The notes beneath the pieces were generated by a model, which was not told the origin of the DNA, did not search any database, and saw only the letters and a program-made list of their open reading frames with translations. This document shows positions 37,157-64,000 of a DNA stretch of 64,000 bases, piece after piece; position 1 is the first letter of the stretch; each line of letters opens with the position of its first letter. The position numbers were made by a program, and so were the translations under genes. The stretch is from Arbacia lixula (lineage: Eukaryota > Echinodermata > Echinoidea > Arbacioida > Arbaciidae), in NCBI GenBank assembly GCA_963669155.1, contig OZ022578.1, positions 5,805,206 to 5,869,205 on the forward strand, written 5' to 3'.

Positions 37157-38641
37157 CTAGAGCAATTCGACTGCCACGCAGTCGATAAATATGCCTCCGC
37201 CTCTTTGCTATTCTCAGAAAATATGTATGTTTGGTGGGCAATGTACCATTGCTCCTATGTGAAATAAAAATATCACATTGTGTTTTTTCAAGTTTAGCAC
37301 TGACTTTTGACCTCTTACTTCTTTGACTTCCAATCTAACCAGTCTGTCTAAATCCATCCTTGTATCAAGGTTGTTTAAAATTAGCCAATTTTGGGTGAAG
37401 TTCCTTGACCTTTGACTTTTCAGGAATTTTACCCAAACTTCACCAGTCTACCTTCATGAAGTGATACATCTCTGTACTATATTTGCTTTGAATTGAATCA
37501 TTAGTATTGGATTCAATGTGAAAAATATCTATTTGGGGGCAATTTTTAGCCAATTTTGGCAAAGTTCATTGACCTTTGATCCCTGACCTATGAGAAATTT
37601 CACCAAATGTCATCAGTCTAGTAGTGATCCATCTTTGCACCATGTTTGGTTGGTATTGCTCCATTGGATTTGGATATATTTTGAAAATTATCACTTTGAA
37701 GGCAATTTGTAGCTAATTTTTGGCAAAGTTCATTGACCTTTGATCTTTGAACTCTCAGGAATTTTGCCCAAACTTTCACCAGTCTACCTCCATGAAATGA
37801 AATATCTCTGTACCATGTTTGGTTAGAATTGTGCCATTGGATTTGGATTTGGGTTGATTGTGAAAAATATACATTTTTGCAAAGTTCATTGACCTTTGAC
37901 CTCTGACCTTCCAACAATTTCACCAACAATGTCACCAGTCTACCCCCAAGTAGTGATCCCTCGTTTCACTATGTTTGGTTGGAATTGCACCGTTGGATTT
38001 GGATTAATTGTGAAAAGTTTAAAGTTTGGGGCAATTTCTGGCTAATTTTGGCAAAGTTCATTGACCTTTGACCTCTGAACTTTCAGGATTTTTACCAAAA
38101 ATGTCACCAGTCTATCCCCAAGTAGTGATCTATCTTTGTACCACGTTTAATGAGAATTGCATCCTTGGATTTGGATTTATTGTGAAAAAGGTCAATTTTT
38201 GCCAAATTTTCACAAATTTCATTGACCTTTGACCTCTGACCTTTCAGGAATTTTACCAAAAATGTCACTAGTCCATCCCCAAGTAGTGATCTATCTTTGT
38301 ACCATGTTTAATGAGAATAAATTGCATCCTTGGATTTGGATTTATTGTGGAAAAGGTCATTTTGGGCAATTTTTACAAAGTTCATTGACCTTTGACCTTT
38401 GACCTCAATCAGATTTGACCCCAATTTTACACACGTCATTGGTTTCATGCAATACACACATGTACTAAGTTTGAAGCAAATCTGGTTAACAGTTCTCAAG
38501 ATATTGCCTAAACGGATTCGGGACGGACGTACGGACGGACGGACGGACGGACAGACGGGCGGACGGACGTACGGACGGACGGACGGACGGACGGACAACC
38601 CGAAAACATAATGCCTCCGGCCACTTCGTGGCGGAGGCATA
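37157..38641 (-). mobile_element. HINE/Helentron-like non-autonomous element, copy A
   Basis: In minus orientation it starts TTATGCCTCCGCCACG, a near-perfect palindrome with GGCCGGAGGCAT. It then has a (GTCC)n microsatellite (38520-38597), five or six minisatellite units of about 165-180 bp, a subterminal inverted match (GGCGGAGGCATATTTA), the hairpin CGACTGCGTGGCAGTCG, and the end AATTGCTCTAG followed by T. This order (subterminal inverted repeats, tandem repeats, 3' stem-loop, T flanks) is that described for HINEs. No Rep/helicase coding sequence. Confidence 0.65.
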
Positions 38642-38687
38642 AAAACTTAGCACTAATTATCGATTGCGAAATCAGGCGAGACTCACG

Positions 38688-39243
38688 AGTACGTGGTACG
38701 CGAACCAACTTGTTTTTAAGAGCTATTGCAATTCATGTTCAATTCAAAATATCAATGTACCTTTAATTGTATCAAGTTTATGTAAGAATGGTTTGCTCAA
38801 TTGATTTGCGAGAAAATAGTAAAAAAAAATCAGAGTTAGAAAAAACGTAAAAAAAAGAGGCCGATATGTATTTGTATACCCTAGCGACACATGAAAATTT
38901 GAAAAACACTCCCACTCCAACGTTCCCAGTACACTCACCAATCATTAATGAGACCTCCTTCCCCCTCCTCCTTCTATACTGGGACAAACCTCCCTCAAAC
39001 CATTATTGTATTTTATGCCACCTCCCCACCCCCACCCTTTCTCCTCCACTGCTTCATGATGCTAATGACGGGAGACAGCACAATGATGATTGACAGTTAA
39101 TAGGCCTTAGTTCTTACCGTTCATGTGTTAGTGATTGCCTTTTTGTCGGCCTTGCAGTTAATGGTGATGTCTGTGACAGGTTTTCATTGTCTTTTTTTTT
39201 GTGCCCCCCCCCCCCCCCCCCCCCCCCCCACCTTTGATTTCCG
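38688..39243. other. Intergenic with poly-C tract
   Basis: No gene recognised. It includes a pyrimidine-rich stretch (38960-39055) and a long pure C run at about 39204-39229. Confidence 0.6.
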
Positions 39244-39461
39244 TGGTTTGATTCGGGCAAAAAGAATACTAGTACTAGTAGTATTGCAACATACCGTTTC
39301 AACATTTTTGTGTCGCGCTCGTGTGACATAGTGATTGCGCAATATTATTCGCGAATTCGACTGAAGGTTGTAGTTTTCGAATATTGCTCTCGACTAGGAC
39401 ATTATGAAGTTATGGCAAGCTTGCATTCGAGAATCGTTCACTCCCTCATCTGTTATAACCG
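39244..39461 (+). promoter_or_regulatory. eEF2 proximal upstream segment, duplicated at 36289-36488
   Basis: This segment lies about 115-335 bp upstream of the candidate transcription start. It contains several CpG sites, a TGCGCAATATTATTCGCG dyad-like stretch and TTCGAATATTGCTCTCGA. Its regulatory role is inferred from position only. Confidence 0.45.
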
Positions 39462-39500
39462 GAACCGGAACAAGCAAAGCGTAGGACTCCGTGTCGTGCA

Positions 39501-39508
39501 TATATATA
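39501..39508 (+). promoter_or_regulatory. Candidate TATA box of eEF2
   Basis: TATATATA, 150 bp upstream of the ATG. It would place a start near 39531. It competes with the TOP-like start at 39577, which is 69-76 bp downstream of this box and so too far for classic use. Confidence 0.35.
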
Positions 39509-39576
39509 CCGCACACACGTGCAAACCACTGTGCAAACGCGCGTACGTACGTACAAGGCCGTCAGCTTACGTTGCA

Positions 39577-39584
39577 CCCTTTTT
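39577..39584 (+). promoter_or_regulatory. Candidate 5'TOP start tract of eEF2 mRNA
   Basis: CCCTTTTT preceded by A and followed by GG. eEF2 mRNAs of animals are classic 5'TOP messages, starting at a C followed by 4-14 pyrimidines and controlled by mTOR through LARP1. A start here gives a short 5' UTR of 74 nt, typical of TOP mRNAs. Not proven without 5'-end data. Confidence 0.45.
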
Positions 39585-39650
39585 GGTTACCGGTGAATAC
39601 CGAGTAACAACTTTCGACATCTGGTGGGAGAAACAGACGAAATATTCAAA

Positions 39651-55148
<15,498 letters not shown>

Positions 55149-55360
55149 ATGAGTTGGCCAGTCCAACCAACAACAACCCAACCCAATCTAACCGTACAAA
55201 GGCCCCCTCAAGAAATTGCATTGAATGACCATGGTGTACTGTTTGTTAAATCCCGTTTTCTCTTGGTTTTAGTATGATCCATGAGTACCGGTAGTCATTT
55301 TTGTCTTTTAGAATTAACTGTTACCTGGTATGAATAAACTTGAATGAACAAGCAAACTTA
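55149..55360 (+). other. eef2: eEF2 3' UTR with polyadenylation signal
   Basis: Short 3' UTR after the TAA stop. AATAAA at 55333-55338 is the first canonical signal and gives a 3' UTR of roughly 210 nt. Confidence 0.65.
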
Positions 55361-57824
55361 GGATGACATTTTGAGGCATCGCTCATTCGAGGAAAGAATG
55401 CAATGGCATTTTTTACTAGCATTTTTTCTGCAATTTAGAGCAGTGATATGCCATGATTTTGTTGTCTAAACTACTGATATCTCACATTATTTTGTTAAGA
55501 AAAAGTTAATGGACCTAACAACTTGTAAAGGAATTCATGAAATGTGCAAATATGAACTTACTTCAATGCCTTTAGATTATTTTGCTTATAAGTAAAAAAG
55601 TGCCACAAATTATCTTGCAATATATCAGAATTTGCTTTTATTTGCTTAATGGTTGGTGATATTTAGAAGGAAGTCTAATTATATTTCATAGACTTTTTCC
55701 TTTGTGAAATTCCTTGCTTGATCATAAGAATGTGCAAGAATGCCCACTAAACATGGGTATGAGAGGGCAGATATGAACCCTAGATCTTAACCAGGGAAGC
55801 AATAGTGCATGGGCACAATGTGATGTCATATATTGTAAATGAGGAGGGGGCTGCTGAGATATATTTATATCTCTTCTACCCATCATATCACTCTAAAGCT
55901 AATATAATATATTGTTCACCATGATAAATCAGTGGAAAATACTACCTGACCAGTTTGATATCAGAAAGAAGCGTCAATCCACCTGTCCCTCATTGATGAG
56001 TCAGAACACCAGACCCATGTGAGGGAAGATGTGAAGGAGAAGTCTGTATTTCCTATGCCAGCTTTATAGGAATAAGAGAAAGTCGACCATCAATTAAACC
56101 ATCAGATATTTACTTGTTTTTGTTTGGCCTTAATCTGTCTGTTGTTGTGTGCCATGGGGTGAGTGTGTGAATGATGTAGTGCTTTTCCCAGCTTGTATTT
56201 CTCCAGCTTCCTATCTTTTGTAATCCATCCTTTTTAATGCTTACAAAAGTATTGATGCCAATTCCTGAACTGGACGAGCAACATGTGACTCCACATTTCC
56301 TTTCTGTGTCAGAAATCGTTGCCACACAATCATGTTCGTAATTGTTCAGATATACATGTACATGTACCTGAAAAACATGGCGGTGCTGATCGTGGGTTCA
56401 AAGACAAAAGATTTCATATCCTTCCATGACAATGTCCCCTGTACAGTACAGTATAACAAATAAAGGCACTATGAATTTCATAAATATGGATACACTGTCC
56501 TAAAGTATTTCACATCTTAGTGTGAGAGTCCAGTCCCCCCCCCCCCCCCCCCCCCCCCTCCTTCTCCCCACCCTTTCCTCTCCCGACTTTCTTCTTCGGA
56601 TTCTTCTGATCCTCTCCTTTCCCCTACGGATACATGCATACGAAGACACATGTATAAACATGAAGCAATTAGCACAGTACAGAGAGAGGAGAAACTATGT
56701 GAGAGTGGGTGATAGAGACAGAGATAGGTGGAGCGTGTGTATTTGAGTGTGTGCGTGTGAGAGCGATATGTATATGTGTGTACATGTTTATATCCATGTA
56801 CATGTAAATACAATACATGTACATGTATGTGTATGTATGACAAGGGAGGGAAAGAGAGCGCGAGAAAGGTATGGTGGAGGAGAGAAGGGGGAGAGAGAAA
56901 AGGGTGGCTGGGCTGTAGTGGGGTACGGGGTGGGAGAGTTATAGAGAGTATCACACGTTATGTTAACGCCTGGATGGTATTGTGGGCGATGCTAATACAT
57001 GTACATGTAAACAACTTCTCTCCACCGGTTCAACCGTGTAGATGATTTTGTTTCTCTTTCGTGTAGCCGTAATCTACTATTGTGTTGAAGCACATGGCGG
57101 TGAGGGGAACATGATGCTTTTCATGTGAGAACTGGTAGAAAAGACTTTGTGGGTTGACATGTGTGATGCACAATGGATACACGTACTACATGTACCTTGG
57201 GAGGGGGTTAAGTTGAGACATGGCTTGAATCTCATTCAAAGGGGGCTTCACCAACACACCCGGCGGGATTATCAGATTCTTGGCGGGAAGCCCGACGACC
57301 ATCTAGCATTAACCATATTAACTAACGGCTTGTTCATGATTGCCGTTTCCCGTTTGCGTTAACACCCTTGTATCGCACATTACATGGTTACATTGAACAG
57401 CTACGTGTGTGTACGACATCGCGCCCTGTGCTGGAGTATGGTTGGTTGAAAGAGTTGTTTAGCAGGAAAACATTGCAGCATAAACGAGAAGGGTACTGGA
57501 GATAGGAGAGTGTGTGCGACAGTGAGAGAGACCGACACAAATCTTAAACTTTTTATATGCTACTGCCCCGATCGAGCTTTTCCATAAAAAAATGCTCTGA
57601 TAGCTTGTAGGTCTTCCTGGGCATGCGTGATAGTGGTGAGATTTGTGACATCGGTCCCAGTGGAAGGCACCTGGGGAGCGATAAGGGTAAGGGGGTGCGA
57701 AAGATGTAATTATATCAGCAGGAGTTATTACTACAGACGGCCCTGGTGTACGTACCCGAGCGGCGCCCTGACTGCATGAAAAGGGGGAGGGCGATGGTTG
57801 TCGTGTGGAACCCGCACCCCCCCC

Positions 57825-58078
<254 letters not shown>

Positions 58079-58239
58079 ACTCTCCTTCAATACCATACCA
58101 ACATCACCTAGGTTCTAGGTTAATGGAGTGTATGGCATTCGTGCAGTTACCCCAAAGTGTGGACGCGTAGACTGACTCCCATTACCTTAGTTATTATTGC
58201 AGCGCTTTGTCCCCCCCCCTTTTGTCCCCCTTCCCAAGA

Positions 58240-58330
58240 CATACGTACATACATACATACATACATACATACATACATACATACATACACGCATACATAC
58301 ATACATACATATATACATACATACAGACGG
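58240..58330. repeat. (CATA)n microsatellite
   Basis: About 80 bp of ATAC tetranucleotide repeat with one CGC and one TATA interruption, then GACGGACAGACA. Confidence 0.97.
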
Positions 58331-59031
58331 ACAGACAAACATACAGATATACAGCCGAAGAATAGAATAAGACCTAATCACGATGGGATAGGTTATTAAA
58401 ACATATTAAATGACTCCCATGTCATTTGTAAATAAAAATGTTTTTTTTTTCCACCGCTCTATGGCATTCGTATTGCAGTTCCTTAGCTGATTTGATTATA
58501 TACACCAAACAGAAGATTTTTCTTTTGATGGTTTCAAAATGTAGAGAAGAGCCATCAAATGGCCTGTTTTTTCAGTAACACGTTTCCATTGTATGCATAC
58601 TTACCTGTAGAAAACATGTAATCTTACTTAATCCAATTGAATTCAATCCCAGCATGAAAAGTCTTATTGAATATTGCTGGCAGATGCTGAATAACATCAG
58701 GTCGGTACGATTTAATAAACATCTTTACTTCTAACAGGTTTATGCAGATACAAGGTATACATACAATATACATGTATTTATAATGCGTGCGATAATACTA
58801 TATACATGTATGATAACGATTGGAACGACGATATCAGGGTCTAAATGTAAAACTAGAATGCTTCATTGCTTATTTATGAGTTTTGATAAGAAAGCTTTAA
58901 TTTTGATAACAAACAGAAGGGTCTCGATTCATTCGAACGACCACAAGATGTTGCACATTTTTCATAATTTGTGGGTACAAGAGACATTTTGCACACGGCC
59001 TATTTGCACTCCATTAGTTTCCTAAAGAGCT

Positions 59032-59603
59032 TTATTGAGGAGGGGGGCATGCAGTTTCCCCTTGCCTCCAGTCCCCACGATCCTGGCTACACCAATCACA
59101 CTCGCGTCTCTTCCTCACTTTTGCCTTGTGGGTAGCACTGTTAAAAGAAAGAAATGTAGATGAATAGGAAATGACGTGGAAAAAAACACTACTTTCGCTT
59201 TCAAAATCATAATATCGGCAAGATGGCTCGCTGACTTGGTAATGGCTTATGTCCATGCTTCCATTGCTTGATCAATATTAAGGCGCTAACTAGCTATAAA
59301 TGGGTGTGTCGTTTCTGGAAGTATTGCAGGAAAACTGCGAAGACTCCCCAGGAGAGCTTGAAAACGCTGAGTGTACAATCATCGTTGATGCAACACACTA
59401 ACTGTCTAATCATGGTTGATACAACTTAGTTCGCTATCGGAAATGAGCGCGCGGCAGCTCATAGACCGTCTGTCCCTCCCATGCGCCTCCCTCTCTGTTA
59501 ATTGTCTTGGCGCTCCACCCGCGCCTACCTGTCAGCGAGGCGGCTCCATTCCAGATATTGAATAATGACACAGTCAATGGTACAATCAAACAGCTCATAG
59601 ATC
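59032..59603 (-). CDS. Possible two-exon 3' end of an unknown gene
   Basis: Minus strand. A 75-nt candidate exon 59603-59529, between CTCATTCAG acceptor and GTAGGC donor, is open in one frame reading IYELFDCTIDCVIIQYLEWS then RLAD. It joins in frame to 59137-59032, after a TCTTTTAACAG acceptor, giving ATHKAKVRKRRECDWCSQDR then GDWRQGETACPPPQ and a TAA stop. AATAAA overlaps that stop, a compact 3' end. I do not recognise the family. Visible features are a basic RKRR stretch, five cysteines and an RGD tripeptide. No further upstream exon was found. Chance open frames of this size are common, so this is tentative. Confidence 0.25.
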
Positions 59604-60004
59604 CTGAATGAGACACATCAGAACCCCGTCATTGTTCACTTTCAGCTGGGTGGTGTTCTCTTCATGTCTTACATGTATAAATGATTCGCTTCAATAATAG
59701 CCATGTTCTTATGATGCACTCGGAGCTACGAGTAGCTAACCCACGCCGCGTTCTCGCGGTTTACCTCAAACAAAGAGAGCTCCTAAGGAGCTGAGAAGTA
59801 TCACTTTAAACCTCAAGTGCGTAGCTACAAATAGGCTACCCTTATAATAAGATGTATCGTGTCCACTCAACATACAAGCCGCTTGGCTCTAGAAGATTAA
59901 CATATACACTTGCCATGTATACGGCAAGCCTACCTTAACTAAAGTGACAGACCATTTGTATACGTCCTTAACACTTGACAGGAATTGATGTGTATGAAAT
60001 CTCA

Positions 60005-60090
60005 GTCATATCTTCTTCACGAACCTTTTCAGGAGAAGTGTCATCTTAACATTGGCTTTTTTTTTCACCTTAGGTTCGTGAAGATATGAC
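60005..60090. repeat. Inverted repeat, about 20-bp arms
   Basis: GTCATATCTTCTTCACGAAC at 60005 pairs with AGGTTCGTGAAGATATGAC at 60072-60090. The arms differ by one TTC unit and are separated by about 45 bases including a T tract. Confidence 0.85.
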
Positions 60091-60700
60091 CGAGCTTTTA
60101 TATAAATTAGCGTAAGCATGGTAAGGGTACACTGCTGATTTTTGCTGAGTTTCATGACTTTTGCAAATTGACTCAATCAACCAATCAATTGGAGTATAGC
60201 TTGTCAGAATCTGACGTTGCGGGTCAGAATGAATTCCTCTTTTTGAGGGGCCTTGTGCCAGTGGCATCTATGAGCCAAGAGGGGAAAGTCAGTCTCTGTC
60301 GTCCTCTTGACCTACGTTCCTAAACAGCACCAGTATGGGCGACTTTCTCAAGAACATTCTTGCGACGTACATGGCCTAGGAAACTTCTCTGTCTTGTGGC
60401 AATTGTTTGAAGTAACTTTCTGAATGACTTTGCTCTTTCTAGGACATTTCATTTGTAACATGATCAGTCCATGACACTCTCATCATCCTACGGAGAAACC
60501 ACATTTCCGTGGCTTCCAAACGCTGTTGCATGGACTTACTTTAGAGTCCAGCATTCTGATCCATAAAGAGGCGTGACCATAATAGCAATGCAACAATCTT
60601 TGTCTAGTAGGAAGAGAGGGCTCCCCTGTCTTATAACAAAATACTGATTTGCATAGTATTATGTGCGACCAGAGTGAAGCGCATTCCATCGGTAGAATCA
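60070..60700 (-). mobile_element. LINE 3' coding end, heavily decayed
   Basis: On the minus strand, mixed frames yield the familiar C-terminal block of LINE polymerases: SMQQRLEATEMWFLRRMMRV then SWTDHVTNE, followed further on by a FLGHV-like trace near 60375. There are several stops and frameshifts. The element part overlaps the inverted repeat above. Confidence 0.65.
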
Positions 60701-62310
60701 GTCCAGACTGACGTATGGTAGATAATGATTATCCGTAGAATGGTCAAGGGACTCCTCTTCACTCACCCCGTCCCGGCAGCACTAACTCCGCATCTACCAC
60801 GTGACTTCCCATAACCATTCGCAGAGAGACTGCATCAGTCAGCGCGTATCCGACCCTCTTCAGAGATACTACATGCCCTTATTAAACGGTTTGTGCAATA
60901 TCAATTAGAGCTTAAGCTCGCGGAATTGGAGTATTTACAGTAAACTTGGAGGGGCGCAGCGTCGGTTTAAGTAATTAGAACACCCTCGGGGTGGGGGGGG
61001 GGGGGGGCGGGGACATGTACAAGACATGTCCGTTGCCAAATCAAAGAGGAAAAGCAGGCCGGACTATTTTGTCCACGTGGAAATTGATGTTTCTGTATTG
61101 TATTTCTTCTTGGCATTCCGATGATCGTAATCATGATTTCCTTCCACAAGGAAGAGAGAGAGAGAGAGAAAGAGAGAGGGAGGGAGGGAGAAATGGGATG
61201 TTTCCATATTGGTTCTGGCTGATGACTATCGTGATTATACCAATGAGTTACATGAAGACCCAGCAACTGTTTAATAAATGCAGATTAATTGTACCCTTCT
61301 TCTATATAGTCACGCAAAAATGCTTTACAAGGTTTTCTCTTTGATTCCATGTTCAAATCCGCCGATTTTTTGCCTGGATTTGACGTATAAACAAACTAGG
61401 ATGCGCAGTAGAATTTGGGAAAACACATTCACCCCTATTATGCTTGCGCACTTGTGACACGTAATACCCACAATGCATTTATAAAGAGTCAATCGAGGAA
61501 TATTGTTACAATAAGATAAAAATTCTCTACACGTAATTTCAAGTTGCAGTACAAAAGTTTCGGTTTTACACTGTCAATGACACTGGGAATACATATCATG
61601 CACGAAGAGATCATTATTTAACATACATGCGTTCGCTGGATAAGATGCGGGCACTGTTGTGGAGTGGAGTGGGCAAGTGGTGAAAATTAGTGAAAATTAT
61701 GAAAATGATAAAATGAGAATGGTGAGGATGGAGGTAATGATAATAATGAGTATTATTATGACGAGGATGAAAACATGGACAAGTGAACATTTGGGGGTGA
61801 TGGAATGGGGATACATTGACGCAACAATGCATAATAACCCAATGCCATGCTTCGTCATTGACATGGTATGAGGCGTGATGGGGCTAAAAACGGCCTCAGA
61901 GACGGCTGACTGCTCGACCTGATTATTCTCTACGCTGGTACGTAGAGGGAAACCAAGGTTTGTATCAGGTATCACTGACAAGATAATTACAGGAGAGTCG
62001 TAACCATCTTGAGAGTGCACCGCCTTGGTCGCCATGGCGACCAGGCCCGTTTTCCAAGCCTGCATAGCGCAACATACTGCTATCTCAGGGACGGTCGGAA
62101 CTGCGCCTAATTCAAACCATGATCAGCATGAACAGGATGACGGAAGCCAGATCATGAAGAGCGTTCACAGAGTAAGAGTTGAGAGGAGACTGGAGTAGAT
62201 ACGGTGAGAAGGGAGTGGGGTGGAGGGGGGGGGGGGGCAGGCAGATGGAGAGGGAGAGATGGAGAGAGATGGGGAGATAGAGAGGGGGATATGGAGATAA
62301 AAAGAAGAGG

Positions 62311-62354
<44 letters not shown>

Positions 62355-64000
62355 AATGCAGAACTGGTGATGAGTCGTATCTACCTAAGTCATACAATTT
62401 ATAATTCTTTGTCATATGCGTTATTAAATAACAAGAAAACCAAAACAACAACATGCTGTCATGAAGCTGACTAGCTAATCCACAGGCGTCAGCTTTGATA
62501 TGCTTTTGACACCGCAATTGAAGGGGCTCGTTTATTGATTTTTATCAAAATATCACACTTGTGTCATTATTAAATAACCATGCAATAAACATGTCGATTC
62601 TTTTTATGAGGTCGACAAGATACATACAAAACCAAGTAGAAGTGACAGGATGTAATTCCAGAGATAAAACAACCGACGTAATAGATGTGTATAAGCAATT
62701 ACGGCATTCGCTATAAACATCATTGTATCAAGTGTTTGCATTCTGCCCATAATGACTTATTCGGCACACATTCACACTACCCGATCATGAAAACAAACAG
62801 AGGTGATAAGACTTTACGAAACAAAGAAAATTGCATAGTCATCAAACATCTTTATTTCCTTATATATACATATATCAGTATGTACACATCATAGTCTTGC
62901 AATACATGTCATGTGAAACATTCAAGAAAAGTATGCTCGACACAAACAAGAGTGAATCAGCAAAAACAACTGACGGGTCTGAAAATCCACCAGACACAGA
63001 ATGGAACGCAGATACCGTTAGGCTTCTTCCATGTTAAGCACGTTATATCTACACATAACGTTAAGATTATTGGAAATCTCATTTGGGGCCAGAATCTGTC
63101 AAAGTGGTGGAGGAAGGGTGCGGGGTCGGGGTCGGGGTGCAGGGTGGGGGGGGGGGGGGGGGCTAGTGTTGTCATATTGAGTCCCATCCCATATTGCCCT
63201 TCCTTAAGTAGTACATGCCTCCAACAGATCTCAATGAGCCACCGATAACCCTCCTCCCCCCCTGCCTTAATTTACCAACTGACCAGTGGCAGAGACTCGT
63301 CGATAACAAATCCACATTTTCGAGGAATTACACACACCGCTGACCTTACGTGGTTAACGTAAACACGTGGATATTTTGCTTAATGAATGTTTAACTTTAA
63401 TTAATTACAACATTGAATGACGAAGACAAGACACTTGGTTTTTATGTTTTGAGTAAACATTTCTGCAGCTCTTACGTAATTTCCTCTTGGGAATCCCAAT
63501 AATCCAATGAAGGGAATGGAAAGGAAGAAGGTGGGGAGTGCAAGTTATACGGATGCACCCAATTTGGTTCTACATGTACTCTCGTTTATTCGCTGGTATT
63601 TATAGCTTACCTCTATCTTACCTCTAGCTTCATTTTGATTGTTTGTTATACGTGGTACGTGTACTTCTTTGCTAATCAATCGGCAATAATTATCTTTATT
63701 GCGGACAGGAAATATACATTAACATATATTACATAAATACATACATACATTAATTACTTCATCAATTAGTACTTTAGTTAATCACAGTATTACGTGTTTA
63801 ACAAGGACTTTCTGATTTGCCTGGCTTCATGATCGTGTCAAGAATGTAAATGAATAATATCGATGAAATGCTTAGGCGAGACCCCCCCTTCCCCTTAAAA
63901 AAACCTTCGTAGAATTAGAAAAGGATGAATAAATTACATGCAGTAATATGAGTCTATTCATTTTCCTTCCCACGAAGATACAAAATAATGCTTTACACGG
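60701..64000. other. Intergenic, no gene recognised
   Basis: Contains poly-G tracts (about 60990-61008, 62226-62237, 63145-63163), GA microsatellites (61150-61190, 62240-62355) and a perfect palindrome at 62026-62043. Some segments (for example 61900-62120) are CpG-richer than the surroundings. Open frames here track simple-sequence composition. Confidence 0.6.
62026..62043. promoter_or_regulatory. Perfect palindrome resembling an RFX X-box
   Basis: TGGTCGCCATGGCGACCA is an 18-bp perfect palindrome. Its core GTCGCCATGGCGAC is two changes from the classic RFX X-box GTTGCCATGGCAAC, at the pyrimidine positions where CpG/TpG exchange is expected. Function is inferred from motif similarity only. 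Confidence 0.4.

Larger units (their letters stand above)
35793..38687. mobile_element. Minisatellite-rich element with GTCTCGCCTGA termini, hosting a nested HINE-like element
   Basis: The left end reads GTCTCGCCTGAACGAAGTGC. The right end contains ATCAGGCGAGAC, the complement of GTCTCGCCTGAT. The left half (about 35880-37140) is six or seven diverged units of about 175 bp, each starting CTCTCATTTCTTTATTTC and containing GTCAAAGGTCATCTAGGG. Positions 37157-38641 are a separate nested element. Non-coding. Confidence 0.65.

Noticed and set aside
61320-61380. tRNA-like GTTCAAATCC box near 61350
   Set aside because: No matching A box or acceptor stem was found around it. No tRNA, rRNA or snRNA gene could be supported anywhere in the window.

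Overview
This is eukaryotic, intron-rich, AT-rich DNA. It carries three recognisable protein-coding genes among many small transposon relics. Gene structure, the protein sequences and the repeat families (TTAA-flanked palindromic MITEs, Tc1/pogo-like and Ty1/copia remnants, several LINE relics) point to a marine invertebrate deuterostome. An echinoderm, most likely a sea urchin, is my best guess, but no species-diagnostic marker is present.

Layout: (1) 454-14858, plus strand: the last 12 coding exons of an ADAMTS-like (ADAMTSL1/3, punctin-type) extracellular-matrix gene, encoding nine thrombospondin type 1 repeats, one Ig domain and a C-terminal PLAC domain; its 5' part lies outside the window. 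(2) 22850-28797, minus strand: a complete six-exon coding sequence for APH-1, the gamma-secretase scaffold subunit (269 aa), with a Ty1/copia remnant and a LINE remnant in its introns and probable non-coding 5' sequence up to about 31.8 kb. (3) 31.8-39.6 kb: intergenic repeats, including a Tc1-like foldback, a LINE 3' end, a minisatellite-rich element and a nested Helentron/HINE-like element. (4) 39651-55148, plus strand: a complete 15-exon eEF2 gene (842 aa), whose first coding exon contains only the ATG, with a candidate TATA box and a 5'TOP-like tract. (5) 55.2-64 kb: no confident gene; microsatellites, a LINE relic, a possible small two-exon minus-strand coding unit and an RFX X-box-like palindrome.

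The three genes are unrelated in function (matrix, intramembrane proteolysis, translation) and nothing suggests co-regulation.

The most interesting non-genic signals are: a family of hairpin-ended, subterminally inverted, minisatellite-bearing elements (HINE-like) present four times around and inside eEF2; at least twelve perfect AGGTCAAAGGTCA nuclear-receptor DR1 sites carried by the minisatellites of that family and of a second family; and a roughly 200-bp segment just upstream of eEF2 that is also found, nearly identical, inside one of those repeat arrays 3 kb away. Exon boundaries were placed by hand from GT/AG sites and reading-frame continuity. For APH-1 and eEF2 the joined exon lengths sum exactly to whole codons with no internal stop.
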